Of a stretch of DNA of 64,000 nt, positions 1-8,777 are shown one piece after another. The stretch spans positions 62,001 to 126,000 of the forward strand of contig NZ_MKKI01000011.1 of assembly GCF_001942345.1 (NCBI RefSeq), given 5' to 3'. The translations under genes and the position numbers were made by a program. Every line of letters begins with the position of its first letter. Position 1 is the first letter of the stretch. The stretch comes from Corynebacterium sp. CNJ-954 (lineage in GTDB: Bacteria; Actinomycetota; Actinomycetes; Mycobacteriales; Mycobacteriaceae). The notes below the pieces were generated by a model. The model saw nothing but the letters and a program-made list of their open reading frames with translations, did not search any database and was not told the DNA's origin.

Positions 1-1
1 C

Positions 2-325
2 GACTCGATCAGGGATGAAGCGGTGTCGACGATGGGTGCCCAGGTGCACCACCCGTCGCTGAAAGGGGTACCCACCGTTCAACGGGAGTACCTCGAGGCA
101 ATGGCTGCGCTAGCGGTGGACGGACCTGAGGGCACGGACGGCCCGGTCGCCACCGCCGCGATCGCCGAACGCCTCGGCAAGACCCAGCGAGCCGCCAGCG
201 ATCCACGGGCGAAGCTGATCGACCGGGACCTGATCTCCCCCGCCGGCTGGGGCAAGGTGCAGTTCACACTGCCCTACCTGGGTGACTGGCTGCGGGGCAG
301 CGGGACGGTACGACGGATCAGTTGA
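2..325 (+). CDS. AAA-type ATPase, C-terminal end (partial, cut by window start)
   Basis: The reading frame is open to the first base of the window, so the gene begins upstream. The visible 107 residues contain no Walker motifs. They look like the winged-helix tail of archaeal-type/Orc-like AAA ATPases found in actinobacteria: 'VQREYLEAMAAL' followed by a short helix-turn-helix ('ATAAIAERLGKTQRAAS') and a 'LIDRDLISPAGWGKVQFT' wing ending in a hydrophobic motif. The assignment rests on this tail alone, so the function (nucleotide-dependent DNA-associated ATPase) is an inference. It converges on cobA, and the two stop regions overlap by about 8 nt. Confidence 0.5.
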   Translation, partial: DSIRDEAVSTMGAQVHHPSLKGVPTVQREYLEAMAALAVDGPEGTDGPVATAAIAERLGKTQRAASDPRAKLIDRDLISPAGWGKVQFTLPYLGDWLRGSGTVRRIS

Positions 326-1361
326 ACAGCCCCGCGGTGTCAACCCGCCGTGCGGCAGCCTCACCGATGACGATGATCGCCGGCGATCCCAGCCCCTCAC
401 GCTCGATGGTCTCGCCGAGGGTGGCCAACGTTGCCTCCGTGACCCGCTGCTGCGGGGTCGACGCATGTTCGACCACGACCGCCGGGGTCGCGCCGTCACG
501 TCCACGGTCGATGAGTTCCGCGGCGATCGCCCCAGCGTGGCGCATCGCCATGATCAGAACCAGGGTGCCGGTGAGACCGGCGACAGCCGACCAGTTCACC
601 AGTGATTTCGCGTGCCCCGGCGGGACGTGACCGGAGACCACGGTGACGTCGTGGTTCAGCCCCCGATGGGTCAGCGAGATCCCCGCCGCCGCCGGCGCGG
701 ACGTCACCGAGGTCACGCCCGGGATCACCTGCACGGGGATTCCTGCTTCCGCGCACGCCACGACCTCCTCATGGCCCCGCCCGAAGATGTAGGCGTCCCC
801 GCCCTTGAGACGCACCACGTGCTTGCCGGCTGCCGCCCGGTCGATCATCAGCGCATTGATGCGCTCCTGCGGGACCTGGGTGGCGTACGGGATCTTGGCG
901 ACGTCGATGACCTCGGCTCCCCGCTCTGCGGCCTCCTCGGCGAGTGCGACAGCTCCGAGATGGTCGGTGAGGACCACGTCGGCCTCGTGCACGGCCCGGG
1001 TTCCGGCGACGGTGACCAGATCCGCGTCCCCCGGACCACCGCCGACGAGGGTGACGCTGCCGAGGGAACGCCCGCCACCACCGTGGCTCTTGTTCGCAGA
1101 GCCCGCTTCGGGATCCGACGGCATCTCCGCCGCCCCCCGCCGGTCATCCACCGGTACACCGTGGACCGACGCCCAATCCAGGGCGTCGGCAGCCGCAGCA
1201 GGCGCCGTGCCCGCAGGCACGCGCACCAGGGCGACATGCGTATCCGTCGGCACAGAACCGACGATCGGCACGGCACCCTGGTCACGGAGCAGCTCGGCGG
1301 CGACGGCGGCGTCCGGGCCGTCCACCACGAGCACCGGCACGCCGGTCAACACAAGACTCAT
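318..1361 (-). CDS. cobA: uroporphyrinogen-III C-methyltransferase (SUMT)
   Basis: SAM-dependent methylation of uroporphyrinogen III at C2 and C7 gives precorrin-2, the branch point to siroheme and cobalamin. Residues about 100-345 form the tetrapyrrole methylase domain, with the glycine-rich 'LVGGGPGDADLVTVAG' near the start, 'VRLKGGDAYIFGRGHEE' (SUMT hallmark) and 'IPGVTSVTSAPAAAGISLTH'. The first ~95 residues are an extra Ala/Asp/Gly-rich segment with a Rossmann-like opening ('VLVVDGPDAAVAAELLRDQG') but no complete CysG dehydrogenase/ferrochelatase domain. This may be a shortened precorrin-2 dehydrogenase-like fold or a lineage-specific extension. It sits 22 nt downstream of mqo on the same strand. 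Confidence 0.9.
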   Translation of the reverse strand: MSLVLTGVPVLVVDGPDAAVAAELLRDQGAVPIVGSVPTDTHVALVRVPAGTAPAAAADALDWASVHGVPVDDRRGAAEMPSDPEAGSANKSHGGGGRSLGSVTLVGGGPGDADLVTVAGTRAVHEADVVLTDHLGAVALAEEAAERGAEVIDVAKIPYATQVPQERINALMIDRAAAGKHVVRLKGGDAYIFGRGHEEVVACAEAGIPVQVIPGVTSVTSAPAAAGISLTHRGLNHDVTVVSGHVPPGHAKSLVNWSAVAGLTGTLVLIMAMRHAGAIAAELIDRGRDGATPAVVVEHASTPQQRVTEATLATLGETIEREGLGSPAIIVIGEAAARRVDTAGLFN

Positions 1362-1383
1362 GGGTTCAGAGTCTAGTCCCCTG

Positions 1384-2886
1384 CTACTTCTCGAGCTTCA
1401 GGGTCTTCTGGCTGCGCTCCCACTGCTCGTTGAACAGCGCGGTGTCCTTGGAGATACGGCCACCGTAGGACGGGATCATCTCCTTGAGCTTCGGAGCCCA
1501 GTCTGCCATCCGGTTACCGAAGCACCGCTCCAGCACCTCGATCATCGCCGAGGGGGCGATGGACGCTCCCGGGGACGCACCCATCAGACCGGCGATGCTG
1601 CCGTCACCGGAGTTGACCAGTGCGGTACCGAACTCCAGCGAACCGAACTTCGGCGCACCGATCGGCTTGATCACCTGGACGCGCTGTCCGGCGGTGACCA
1701 GCTCCCAGTCGTCGCCGTTGACGTTGGGCATGTACTCGCGCAGCGACTCCACGCGGGCCGCCTGGTCCTTGAGGACCTCCTCGACCAGGTACTTGGTCAG
1801 ACCCATCTCCTGGACAGCCACACCCAGGTAGGACGGGATGTTGCCCGGGCGCAGGGACTTGAACAGGTCCAGGAAGGAGCCGTTCTTCAGGAACTTCGGG
1901 GTCCAGCCGGCGTACGGGCCGAAGAGCAGGCCCTTCTTGCCGTCAATGATGCGGGTGTCCAGGTGCGGTACCGACATCGGCGGAGCGCCCTTGGCGGCCT
2001 TGCCGTAGACCTTCGCAGAGTGCTGTTCGATGACCTCGTCGTTCGTGCACCGCAGCCATTCACCGGAGATCGGGAATCCCGCGTAACCGCGGATCTCCGG
2101 GATGCCGGCCTTCTGCAGCAGCGGCAGGGCCATACCTCCGGCGCCGACGAACACGAAGTTCGCACGCACGGTGGAGGTGTCCCCGTTGTGCAGGTTCTTC
2201 ACCTCGAGCTTCCAGCCCGCACCGTCGCGGGAGATGTTGGTGACATTGTTGCCGTAGCGGACCTCGACGCCTTCGGCGGTGACGGCGTCCAGGTACTGGC
2301 GGGTCAGCGCACCGTAGTTGATGTCGGTACCGGCGTCGGTCCAGGAGATCGCGACCGGCTCGGAGAAGTCACGGCCGTCGGCCATGAGCGGGAGCTTCTC
2401 GCTGAAGACCTCCTCCGAGTCGGTGTACTGCATGTCCGGGAAGAGCGGGTGGTCCTTCAACGCCTCATAGCGGGCCTTGATGTAGTCCGCCTGTGCGGCA
2501 CCGTGACCGAAGGACATGTGCGGGGTGCGGTTGATCCACTCGCTGGGCTCACCGAGGGTTCCGTTCTCCACGAGGTAGGACCAGAACTGGCGGGAGGCCT
2601 GGAACTTCTCGTTGATGCCGACAGCCTTGGAGATGTCGATCTTGCCGTTGACCTCGGGCGTGTAGTTGAGCTCGCACAGGGCCGAGTGGCCGGTACCGGC
2701 GTTGTTCCACGGGGAGGAGGACTCTGCACCGGGGACATCCATACGCTCGATGATCAGCTGGCTCCAGTCAGGCTGGAGCTGACGCAGCATCACGGACAGG
2801 GTGGTGGAGATGACACCGGCGCCGATGAGGGCGACGTCGACGTGATCATTCTGGGAAGGTGACACGTTAAGCTCAATCCTTTTCAT
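1384..2886 (-). CDS. mqo: malate:quinone oxidoreductase
   Basis: FAD-dependent peripheral membrane enzyme that oxidises L-malate to oxaloacetate and passes electrons to menaquinone; it is the main malate-oxidising step of the corynebacterial TCA cycle. The chosen ATG gives 500 residues, the usual corynebacterial length. The FAD fold opens with 'VDVALIGAGVISTTLSVML'. Other family signatures are 'SSPWNNAGTGHSALCELNY', 'GTDINYGALTRQYLDA' and 'FGPYAGWTPKFL', and the C-terminus ends 'RSQKTLKLEK'. An upstream in-frame start at 3012 would add 42 residues without similarity to the family and overlap the divergent hydrolase gene, so it was not used. Confidence 0.96.
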   Translation of the reverse strand: MKRIELNVSPSQNDHVDVALIGAGVISTTLSVMLRQLQPDWSQLIIERMDVPGAESSSPWNNAGTGHSALCELNYTPEVNGKIDISKAVGINEKFQASRQFWSYLVENGTLGEPSEWINRTPHMSFGHGAAQADYIKARYEALKDHPLFPDMQYTDSEEVFSEKLPLMADGRDFSEPVAISWTDAGTDINYGALTRQYLDAVTAEGVEVRYGNNVTNISRDGAGWKLEVKNLHNGDTSTVRANFVFVGAGGMALPLLQKAGIPEIRGYAGFPISGEWLRCTNDEVIEQHSAKVYGKAAKGAPPMSVPHLDTRIIDGKKGLLFGPYAGWTPKFLKNGSFLDLFKSLRPGNIPSYLGVAVQEMGLTKYLVEEVLKDQAARVESLREYMPNVNGDDWELVTAGQRVQVIKPIGAPKFGSLEFGTALVNSGDGSIAGLMGASPGASIAPSAMIEVLERCFGNRMADWAPKLKEMIPSYGGRISKDTALFNEQWERSQKTLKLEK

Positions 2887-3069
2887 CGCTGCTTGTTCGC
2901 CGCAGCCGGTGGCGTTCTGGGCACTGCCATAAGCCACACGCGGCGTCCACAATGGTGCGATGATACGTCCCACTGCGGCTACTGGTACAACCCGCCCCTC
3001 AGCCCGTGGCAACCTACGGTCGTCTTCTGAACCGGTTCCGATGCGTGACCTCCCGCCGTCGGGGAGCGA

Positions 3070-3084
3070 TACACTGGCATCCCG
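3070..3084 (+). promoter_or_regulatory. -10 box of a leaderless promoter for the hydrolase gene
   Basis: TACACT at 3070-3075 is followed after 8 nt by the GTG at 3084. A good -10 hexamer this close to a start codon, with no Shine-Dalgarno sequence between, is the usual arrangement of leaderless mRNAs in corynebacteria. A weak -35 candidate (GTGACC) lies at 3045-3050. The same TACACT-to-start spacing recurs at 46021-46034. Confidence 0.55.
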
Positions 3085-4199
3085 TGAACGCCCTCAGCCA
3101 TCAGAATCTCGCCACCGTACTTTCCCGCCCACTGGGACAAAGCGTCCATGAACTGGACTTTGAGCCGGATATCCTGGGTGACGGCTACACACGCCACACC
3201 GTCGGCTTCGGTGCCGACCCGGACGGGGAGCCCGACGGAGCACCGGGCACGGTGTGCTGCACGCTCGTCCGTTACCGTCCGACAGACACACCGGAATGGG
3301 GGGAGCGCCCCGCCGTCCTGTTCGTCCACGGAATGACCGACTTCTTCTTCCAGACCCACGTCGCCGAGCACTTCCACGGACTGGGCTACGCCGTTTACGG
3401 TATCGACCTGCGCAAGTGCGGGCGGTCGCACCGCGAGGGGCAGACCTGGCACCATGTGACCTCCCAGTCGCTCTACGACGAGGACCTGGCGGTCGCGCTG
3501 TCGCTGCTCAGCGCCGGGCACGGGTCCACCACGCTCGTCGGCCATTCGACCGGCGGGCTGGATGTGACGATGTTCGTATCCCGCCTGCATACAGCGATGC
3601 AGCTCGGTGACACCGCGCGCGCTGCACTGCACGCCAGTATCGACGCGGTGATCCTGAACAGCCCGTGGCTGGACCTGCAGTTCGACCGTGTGACGAACCT
3701 GATCATCCGCCGCATCCTCCCCCATGTCGCCCGGTTCTGGCCGACGTGGCACGTCCCCGGCGGCATCAACCCGACCTACGGGCAGACCCTGCACGTCTCG
3801 AAGCACGGCGAGTGGGACTACGACCTGGAGCTCAAGCCACCGCTCCCCCGTCCGAAACAGGTCAGTTGGCTGGTGGGTGTCAGCCGGGAGATCAACAAGC
3901 TGCACGGCGGGTCATTCTCCACCGGAGTCCCCACCCTGCTGTTGTGTTCAGATGCCGACAGCGCCGGAAAGATGGTGTCCGACGCTACCGGGACAGACGT
4001 GCCGGAGCAGCAGGCTTTCGTGACCGACACCGTGCTGAAACCGTCACAGATGCAGGCGGCCGCCCACCTGGTGGACCCGCACTGCGAGGTCCGCGTCATT
4101 CCCGGGGCGATGCATGACGTCTTTCTCTCGCGTCCGGATGTCAGGGCCACGGCGTTCGACGCCGTCGACGCGTGGGTGGACGTACCATCGGTGCCATGA
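3084..4199 (+). CDS. alpha/beta hydrolase family protein
   Basis: Predicted 371-residue cytosolic serine hydrolase. 'AVLFVHGMTDFFF' is the oxyanion-hole strand with HG, 'TTLVGHSTGGLDVTMF' is the nucleophile elbow (G-H-S-x-G), and 'VRVIPGAMHDVFLSRPDVR' near the end supplies the catalytic His. Esterase or lipase-like activity on an unknown substrate is inferred from the fold. A hydrolase of this kind lies between mqo and mtr in corynebacteria. The GTG start was preferred over an upstream start at 3006 because it sits directly behind a -10 box and N-terminal similarity begins around 'LSHQNLATVLSRPLG'. Its stop overlaps the mtr start (ATGA), so the two are translationally coupled. Confidence 0.85.
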   Translation: MNALSHQNLATVLSRPLGQSVHELDFEPDILGDGYTRHTVGFGADPDGEPDGAPGTVCCTLVRYRPTDTPEWGERPAVLFVHGMTDFFFQTHVAEHFHGLGYAVYGIDLRKCGRSHREGQTWHHVTSQSLYDEDLAVALSLLSAGHGSTTLVGHSTGGLDVTMFVSRLHTAMQLGDTARAALHASIDAVILNSPWLDLQFDRVTNLIIRRILPHVARFWPTWHVPGGINPTYGQTLHVSKHGEWDYDLELKPPLPRPKQVSWLVGVSREINKLHGGSFSTGVPTLLLCSDADSAGKMVSDATGTDVPEQQAFVTDTVLKPSQMQAAAHLVDPHCEVRVIPGAMHDVFLSRPDVRATAFDAVDAWVDVPSVP

Positions 4200-5659
4200 C
4201 TGACACGCCTGAACACTTTGACCTCATCATCGTCGGCACCGGCTCGGGAAATTCGATTCCCGAGGACCTGAACGACCGGAAGATCGCCGTCGTCGAGAAA
4301 GGTGTCTTCGGCGGCACCTGCATCAACGTCGGCTGTATCCCGACCAAGATGTACGTCTACGCCGCCGATGTGGCACGCGAGCTGGCGGATGCCGGCCGGT
4401 ACAACCTCTATCCGATCGGCGGGGCGGCGGCCACTCCGATGCCGGTGGCCGGTTGGCGGGTGAACTGGGACGACCTCAAGGAGCGGGTCTTCGGAAAGCG
4501 GATCGACCCGATTTCCCGGGGTGGCGAGGAGTACCGGCGCGGTGACGAGACGCCGAACATCACCCTGTTCAGTGACATGGCCTCCTTCACCGGCGAGCGC
4601 ACCCTGCGTATCGGTGAGGGCGACCGTGCCCGGACAATCACCGGCGACCAGATTGTCCTGGCCACCGGCACACGGACGTGGGTGCCGGAGGTGATCGAGG
4701 AATCAGGTATCCCCTACCGCACGAACGCCGACATCATGAGGATGGATGAGCTGCCCCGCACCCTGGTGATCCTGGGTGGCGGGATCATCGCGGTGGAGTT
4801 CGCCCACATCTTCTCGGCACTGGGCGTGGAGGTGATCGTCATCAACCGGTCGGGGTCCCTGCTACGCCGTTTCGATTCGACCGTATCCTCGAGATTCACC
4901 GAGTTGGCGGGGTCCCAGTGGACGAACCTGCTGGGACACACGGTCACCGGTGCCCGTGCCGAGGGTGGCCTTGTCACTCTGACGCTGGACGACGGCCGGG
5001 AGATCGACTGCGACGAGGTACTGCTCGCCCAGGGGCGCGTCCCCAACGGCGACCTGCTGAATGCCTCGGCCGGAGGTGTGGACCTGGCCGAGGACGGCAG
5101 AATCCTCGTCGACGACTACGGTCGCACGTCAGCGGACGGGGTGTGGGCACTCGGCGATGCCGCCAATGAGCTGCAGCTCAAGCATGTGGCGAACCAGGAG
5201 GCCCGCGCGGTCTTCCACAATGTAGCCAAGGTCGGCAAGGTCGGCGAGGTCGGCGCGCCGGAGGACGACCTGGAGAAGTTCAAGCACGACAACGTCCCGG
5301 GCGGGATCTTCACCCACCCTCAGATCGGGTATGTCGGCATGACGGAGGACGAGGCGCGAACCTGGGCACAGGAGAACGGCCGCACCGTGACCGTGAAGGT
5401 GCAGGAGTACGCCGATGTCGCCTACGGGTGGGCCATGGAGGACACCACCGGGTTCTGCAAGCTGATCGCGGACGCGGACTCGCACCGCCTGCTGGGGGCC
5501 CACATCATGGGCCCGCAGGCCGCGACGCTGATTCAGCTGCTGGTGACCGCCATCGAGTTCGACCTCGATCTCGCCGAGTTCGCCACCAGGCAGTACTGGC
5601 CGCACCCCTCGTTGAGCGAGCTGGTGGAGAACGCCGTCCTGGGCCTGGATCTGCGCTAG
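4196..5659 (+). CDS. mtr: mycothione reductase
   Basis: NADPH-dependent flavoprotein disulfide reductase that keeps mycothiol, the major actinobacterial thiol, reduced. It has 487 residues from the ATG that overlaps the upstream stop. FAD-binding 'DLIIVGTGSGN' lies at residues 9-19. The redox-active pair is Cys42/Cys47 in 'GGTCINVGCIPTK'. The NADPH Rossmann motif 'LVILGGGIIAVEFAHIFSALG' starts near residue 190 and is followed by the second FAD motif 'GVWALGDAAN'. The C-terminal dimerisation domain ends with 'WPHPSLSELVENAVLGLDL', carrying the catalytic His-Pro. A different charged/aromatic insert after 'PIGG' separates it from lipoamide and glutathione reductases. Cotranscribed with the hydrolase gene. 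Confidence 0.95.
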   Translation: MTDTPEHFDLIIVGTGSGNSIPEDLNDRKIAVVEKGVFGGTCINVGCIPTKMYVYAADVARELADAGRYNLYPIGGAAATPMPVAGWRVNWDDLKERVFGKRIDPISRGGEEYRRGDETPNITLFSDMASFTGERTLRIGEGDRARTITGDQIVLATGTRTWVPEVIEESGIPYRTNADIMRMDELPRTLVILGGGIIAVEFAHIFSALGVEVIVINRSGSLLRRFDSTVSSRFTELAGSQWTNLLGHTVTGARAEGGLVTLTLDDGREIDCDEVLLAQGRVPNGDLLNASAGGVDLAEDGRILVDDYGRTSADGVWALGDAANELQLKHVANQEARAVFHNVAKVGKVGEVGAPEDDLEKFKHDNVPGGIFTHPQIGYVGMTEDEARTWAQENGRTVTVKVQEYADVAYGWAMEDTTGFCKLIADADSHRLLGAHIMGPQAATLIQLLVTAIEFDLDLAEFATRQYWPHPSLSELVENAVLGLDLR

Positions 5660-5718
5660 GTTTGTAGGGGAACCTAGTGTGGCGCCGGACCGATACCGGT
5701 CGCCGGAAGGGAACGACG

Positions 5719-6586
5719 ATGCGGTGTGTGGTCACGGGAGCGGCATCCGGTATCGGGCGCGAGGTGGCGTTACTCCTGGCGCGTGAGGGACATGAGGTGA
5801 TGATCACCGACCGGGACGAGGACGGTCTGGACGCGACGGCGCGTGACATCACGGAGATCCGTCCTGGGGCGTTGCTGGACGACCAGGCCCTGGACATCAC
5901 CGAGATCGACGAGGTCCGTTCCTGGGCGTCGCGGATCACCGGTGAGTTCGGGGCCCCGGATGAGGTCTTCCATGTCGCCGGCATCGCGATCTGGGGTGAT
6001 CCCCGCACCTGCCGCACGAGAAGTGGGCGAAGGTCATCGACGTCAACCTGATGGGCACAGTGCACATCGTCGAGACCCTCGTCCCGGCGATGACGGAGGC
6101 GGGGAGGATCGGGACGGGTCGGAGGGCGCGGCCACGCCGCCTGTGTTGCGTGTCATCGGCAGCTGGGATCATCGGACTTCCCTGGCACGCGGCGTACTCC
6201 GCCTCGAAGGGCGGTGTACTGGGCATGTGTGAGGTCCTGCGCTTCGACCTCGCCCGCACGGGGTGAGTGTGCATGTTGCCGTCCCCGGAGCGGTGGACAC
6301 TCCCCTGGTACGCACCATCGACATTAACGGGGTGGACCAGAGCGCTGAGCGGGTACAGAAGGTCAAGAAGCTGTTCCAGGGGCATGCAGCGACCCCTCCA
6401 CAGGCTGCGCAGAAGATCGTCGACGGGACACGGAAAGGCAGGTACCTGCTCTACACCAGCGGCGACATCCGGCTGGGACGTTGGGCGCAGGTCAATCTGC
6501 CGTGGGCGTACCGGGGAGTGATGCGGCTGCTGAACCGGGGACTACGCTGGGCCGCTGCAGACGCAGAACAGGGGCGCACCCGGTAG
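5719..6586 (+). pseudogene. short-chain dehydrogenase/reductase, two frameshifts
   Basis: The ATG at 5719 is preceded by GGAAGGGA. The protein would be about 289 residues: 'CVVTGAASGIGREVALLLA' (TGxxxGxG cofactor loop), 'FHVAGIAIWG' (NxG-like), 'SSAAGIIGLPWHAAYSASKGG' (catalytic Ser and YxxxK), 'VAVPGAVDTPLV', and a hydrophobic tail. Reading needs a frame change near 6008-6009 (one C missing in the run before 'LPHEKWAKVIDVNLMG') and another near 6259-6262 (one G missing in the G run before 'VSVHVAVPGAV'). All three pieces are otherwise well conserved and contiguous, so sequencing error is as likely as true loss. It ends inside the loop of the terminator that follows, and starts about 60 nt after mtr. 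Confidence 0.8.
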
Positions 6587-6603
6587 AAGAAGGTGCGCCC
6601 CTG
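6569..6603. terminator. bidirectional terminator hairpin
   Basis: A perfect 12-bp stem, CAGGGGCGCACC at 6569-6580 and GGTGCGCCCCTG at 6592-6603, with an 11-nt loop. It lies between the converging dehydrogenase gene, whose stop falls in the loop, and the small peptide gene. No long U-run follows on either strand. Confidence 0.7.
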
Positions 6604-6625
6604 TGCCGTTCCCGGACTGTCCGGC

Positions 6626-6826
6626 CTACTCGGAGGATCCCGAGCTGCCGATGACGTCGGCGATGGAGCCCGCGGTGCCCTGGTCGTGCTCGCCGCTGCC
6701 GATGCCGTTCTCCAGTTCCGCCGCACTGCCGCCGACGTTGTCGATCAACTGCTTGAAGCCCTGCCACAGGCCGTGGAGGAGGGTGGAGATGCCGTCGCCG
6801 AGGGAGCTGACGATGCTGGTGTCCAT
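6626..6826 (-). CDS. small acidic amphipathic protein, possible PorA/PorH-like peptide
   Basis: A 66-residue protein without a signal peptide: 'MDTSIVSSLGDGISTLLHGL' begins an amphipathic helix (S/G/L-rich, with W21) that runs to about residue 45 and is followed by a Gly/Ser/Asp-rich tail. The start has a plausible RBS (GAAAGG, about 9 nt upstream), and a strong terminator lies directly downstream, so it looks like a separate short transcript. Size, lack of signal sequence, acidity and helical periodicity recall the PorA/PorH peptides of the corynebacterial mycomembrane, but I cannot show homology. A different small secreted or membrane-active peptide is equally possible. Confidence 0.55.
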   Translation of the reverse strand: MDTSIVSSLGDGISTLLHGLWQGFKQLIDNVGGSAAELENGIGSGEHDQGTAGSIADVIGSSGSSE

Positions 6827-7216
6827 AAGAATTTACCTTTCAGGAAGTGGGAGAGAGCTGATTCTTTCAGTGTCTCAACTCAGAGCATAAACGGTACGGC
6901 ACCGATGCGCCTTTCTTCGGTGAACGATAGTACCCCCGGGGTTATCGGCATCTTACGCAGGTGAATGCGTCCGTGGTCGACAGTGGACACCATCCGCGCC
7001 ATGGCGCCGTAGACCTTAACGCCAACCGGCACAGCTTCAGCTGTACTGCGTAGACAATGTCGCTGTCCAACTCCGGGGCTTGACTATATAAATAAGCACG
7101 CTATAGTCTCGATCTTCGTCGCAATAATCAGGCACCTGACCGATGCCCCTCACCCCAGGGAAAGGAACCGCCCCAGGCCCACCCGCGCGAACCCCCACAC
7201 CGGCCCCGGAAGGACA
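6827..7216. other. 390-bp gene-free region with two outward promoters
   Basis: The sequence holds the leader of the small peptide gene on the left and the symporter promoter (7080-7107) on the right. I found no RNA gene, repeat or coding frame with protein-like composition. A short A/T-rich patch around 7081-7125 contrasts with the GC-rich surroundings. Confidence 0.5.
7080..7107 (+). promoter_or_regulatory. sigma-70-type promoter of the osmolyte symporter gene
   Basis: TTGACT at 7080-7085 and TATAGT at 7102-7107 with a 16-nt spacer in an A/T-rich stretch. Transcription would begin near 7114, about 100 nt before the coding region, leaving room for regulation. Confidence 0.65.
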
Positions 7217-8734
7217 GTGAACCCGACCATGTTCGGAACTCCCCCGAAGACACAGACCCCCGCACGACGCTGGAAAGCCGATGACGTCACCGTCACCGAA
7301 CCCGCCACCGTCAAGCGCGCCATCAACGCCGCCGCCATCGGAAACGTCACCGAGTGGTACGACTTCGGCGTCTACGGCTACCTCGCCCTCACCATCGAGG
7401 GGGTGTTTCTTCCCGAAGACTCCGGGCCCGCCGGCAAAATCATCGTCGCCGGACTCTTCGCGGTCTCGTTCCTCGTCCGCCCCATCGGCGGCCTGGTGTT
7501 CGGTCCACTGTCGGACCGGATCGGACGTAACCGCGTCCTGGCGATCACGATGATCATGATGGCCACCAGCACCTTCCTCATCGGCGTCATCCCGTCTTAC
7601 GCCGCCATCGGCATGCTGGCCCCGTTCCTGCTGCTGGCCTGCCGCCTGCTCCAGGGATTCTCCACCGGAGGCGAGTACTCCAACGCGATGACGTTCATCT
7701 CCGAGTATGCGCCCGACCGCAAACGCGGCTACTTCGGCAGCCTGCTCGAAGTCGGCACGTTCGGTGGCTACATCCTCGGCGCCTCCGTCGCGGTCATCCT
7801 GGAATCTGTCCTGTCAGACGGCCAGATGCAGTCCTGGGGATGGCGCCTGCCGTTCTTCGTCGCCCTACCGCTCGGATTCGTCGGCATCTACCTGCGCACC
7901 AAGCTCAAGGACACCCCTGCCTTCGAACAGCAGGAAGCCGCGAAGGATGCCCCCGAGAGCCAGTCCCACGCAGCACGGGACTTCGAGGGCAACGAAGCGA
8001 AGAAGATTCTCTCCCTGTGGCCGTCGATCCTGGTGTGCTGTGGGCTGGTCATCGCATGGAACGTGACCAACTACATGTTGACGTCATTCATGCCGTCCTA
8101 CTTCGACGAGGTCGGCAACCGGCAGGACGGCTACGAGATCTCCAGCCTGACCGCCAACGTCCTGGAGATCGCGGTGATGGCGGTGTGCCTGGTCCTGATC
8201 CCCGTCTTCGGAAAGCTCTCCGACCGGGTCGGGCGCCGTCCCGTCGTCCTGGCGGGTTGCCTGTCACTGATCGTCCTGTCCGTGCCCTCGATCCTGCTCA
8301 TCCGCGTCGACAACCTGGCGTGCGTGTTTATCGGCCTGTTGATCATGGGGCTGTCCCTGATCTGTTTCAGCTCGATCATGCCGTCCACCCTGCCTTCACT
8401 GTTCCCCACCGTGGTCCGGGCCGGGGCGCTGGCCATCGCCTTCAACGTCTCGATCTCACTGTTCGGTGGCACGACCTCCACGGTGATGGAGGCGCTGATC
8501 GCGGCGACCGGCAACCTCATGTGGCCGGGGTTCTACCTCATGCTCGCCGGTGTGATCGGACTGGTCGCACTGCGCTTCCTGCCGGAGAGCAACGGTCGTC
8601 CGATGTGGGGGTCCAACCCCGCAGCGGAGACCGAGCAGGAGGCTGTGGTCCATGCCGAAGAACTCAACCGACAGATCGACGAGTTGGAGCACGAGGCCAA
8701 TGACGCCAGCGGCGCGTCCGTCGGTGCGCGGTAG
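7217..8734 (+). CDS. proP: ProP-like proline/glycine betaine:H+ symporter (MHS family, MFS)
   Basis: A 505-residue, 12-helix metabolite:H+ symporter of the inner membrane. 'AINAAAIGNVTEWYDFGVYG' at the first helix, 'GPLSDRIGRNRVLAITMIMM' (MFS loop 2-3 signature) and 'QGFSTGGEYSNAMTFISEYA' match ProP closely. The cytosolic tail 'EEAVVHAEELNRQIDELE' is predicted coiled coil, like the regulatory tail of osmosensing ProP proteins. Import of proline, ectoine or glycine betaine under osmotic stress is therefore the likely role; a dicarboxylate MHS member cannot be excluded. The GTG at 7217 is close behind GGAAGGA; ATG 7229 is an alternative start. A typical promoter precedes it. Confidence 0.8.
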   Translation: MNPTMFGTPPKTQTPARRWKADDVTVTEPATVKRAINAAAIGNVTEWYDFGVYGYLALTIEGVFLPEDSGPAGKIIVAGLFAVSFLVRPIGGLVFGPLSDRIGRNRVLAITMIMMATSTFLIGVIPSYAAIGMLAPFLLLACRLLQGFSTGGEYSNAMTFISEYAPDRKRGYFGSLLEVGTFGGYILGASVAVILESVLSDGQMQSWGWRLPFFVALPLGFVGIYLRTKLKDTPAFEQQEAAKDAPESQSHAARDFEGNEAKKILSLWPSILVCCGLVIAWNVTNYMLTSFMPSYFDEVGNRQDGYEISSLTANVLEIAVMAVCLVLIPVFGKLSDRVGRRPVVLAGCLSLIVLSVPSILLIRVDNLACVFIGLLIMGLSLICFSSIMPSTLPSLFPTVVRAGALAIAFNVSISLFGGTTSTVMEALIAATGNLMWPGFYLMLAGVIGLVALRFLPESNGRPMWGSNPAAETEQEAVVHAEELNRQIDELEHEANDASGASVGAR

Positions 8735-8777
8735 GAAGAGGCCGGACTGAGCGACGCGACTCTCCACCACCGGGGCC

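Noticed and set aside
805-2862. Plus-strand open frame of 685 codons
   Set aside because: Antisense to cobA and mqo. Its protein is Arg/Ala/Thr-rich with no domain signs; an effect of high third-position GC.
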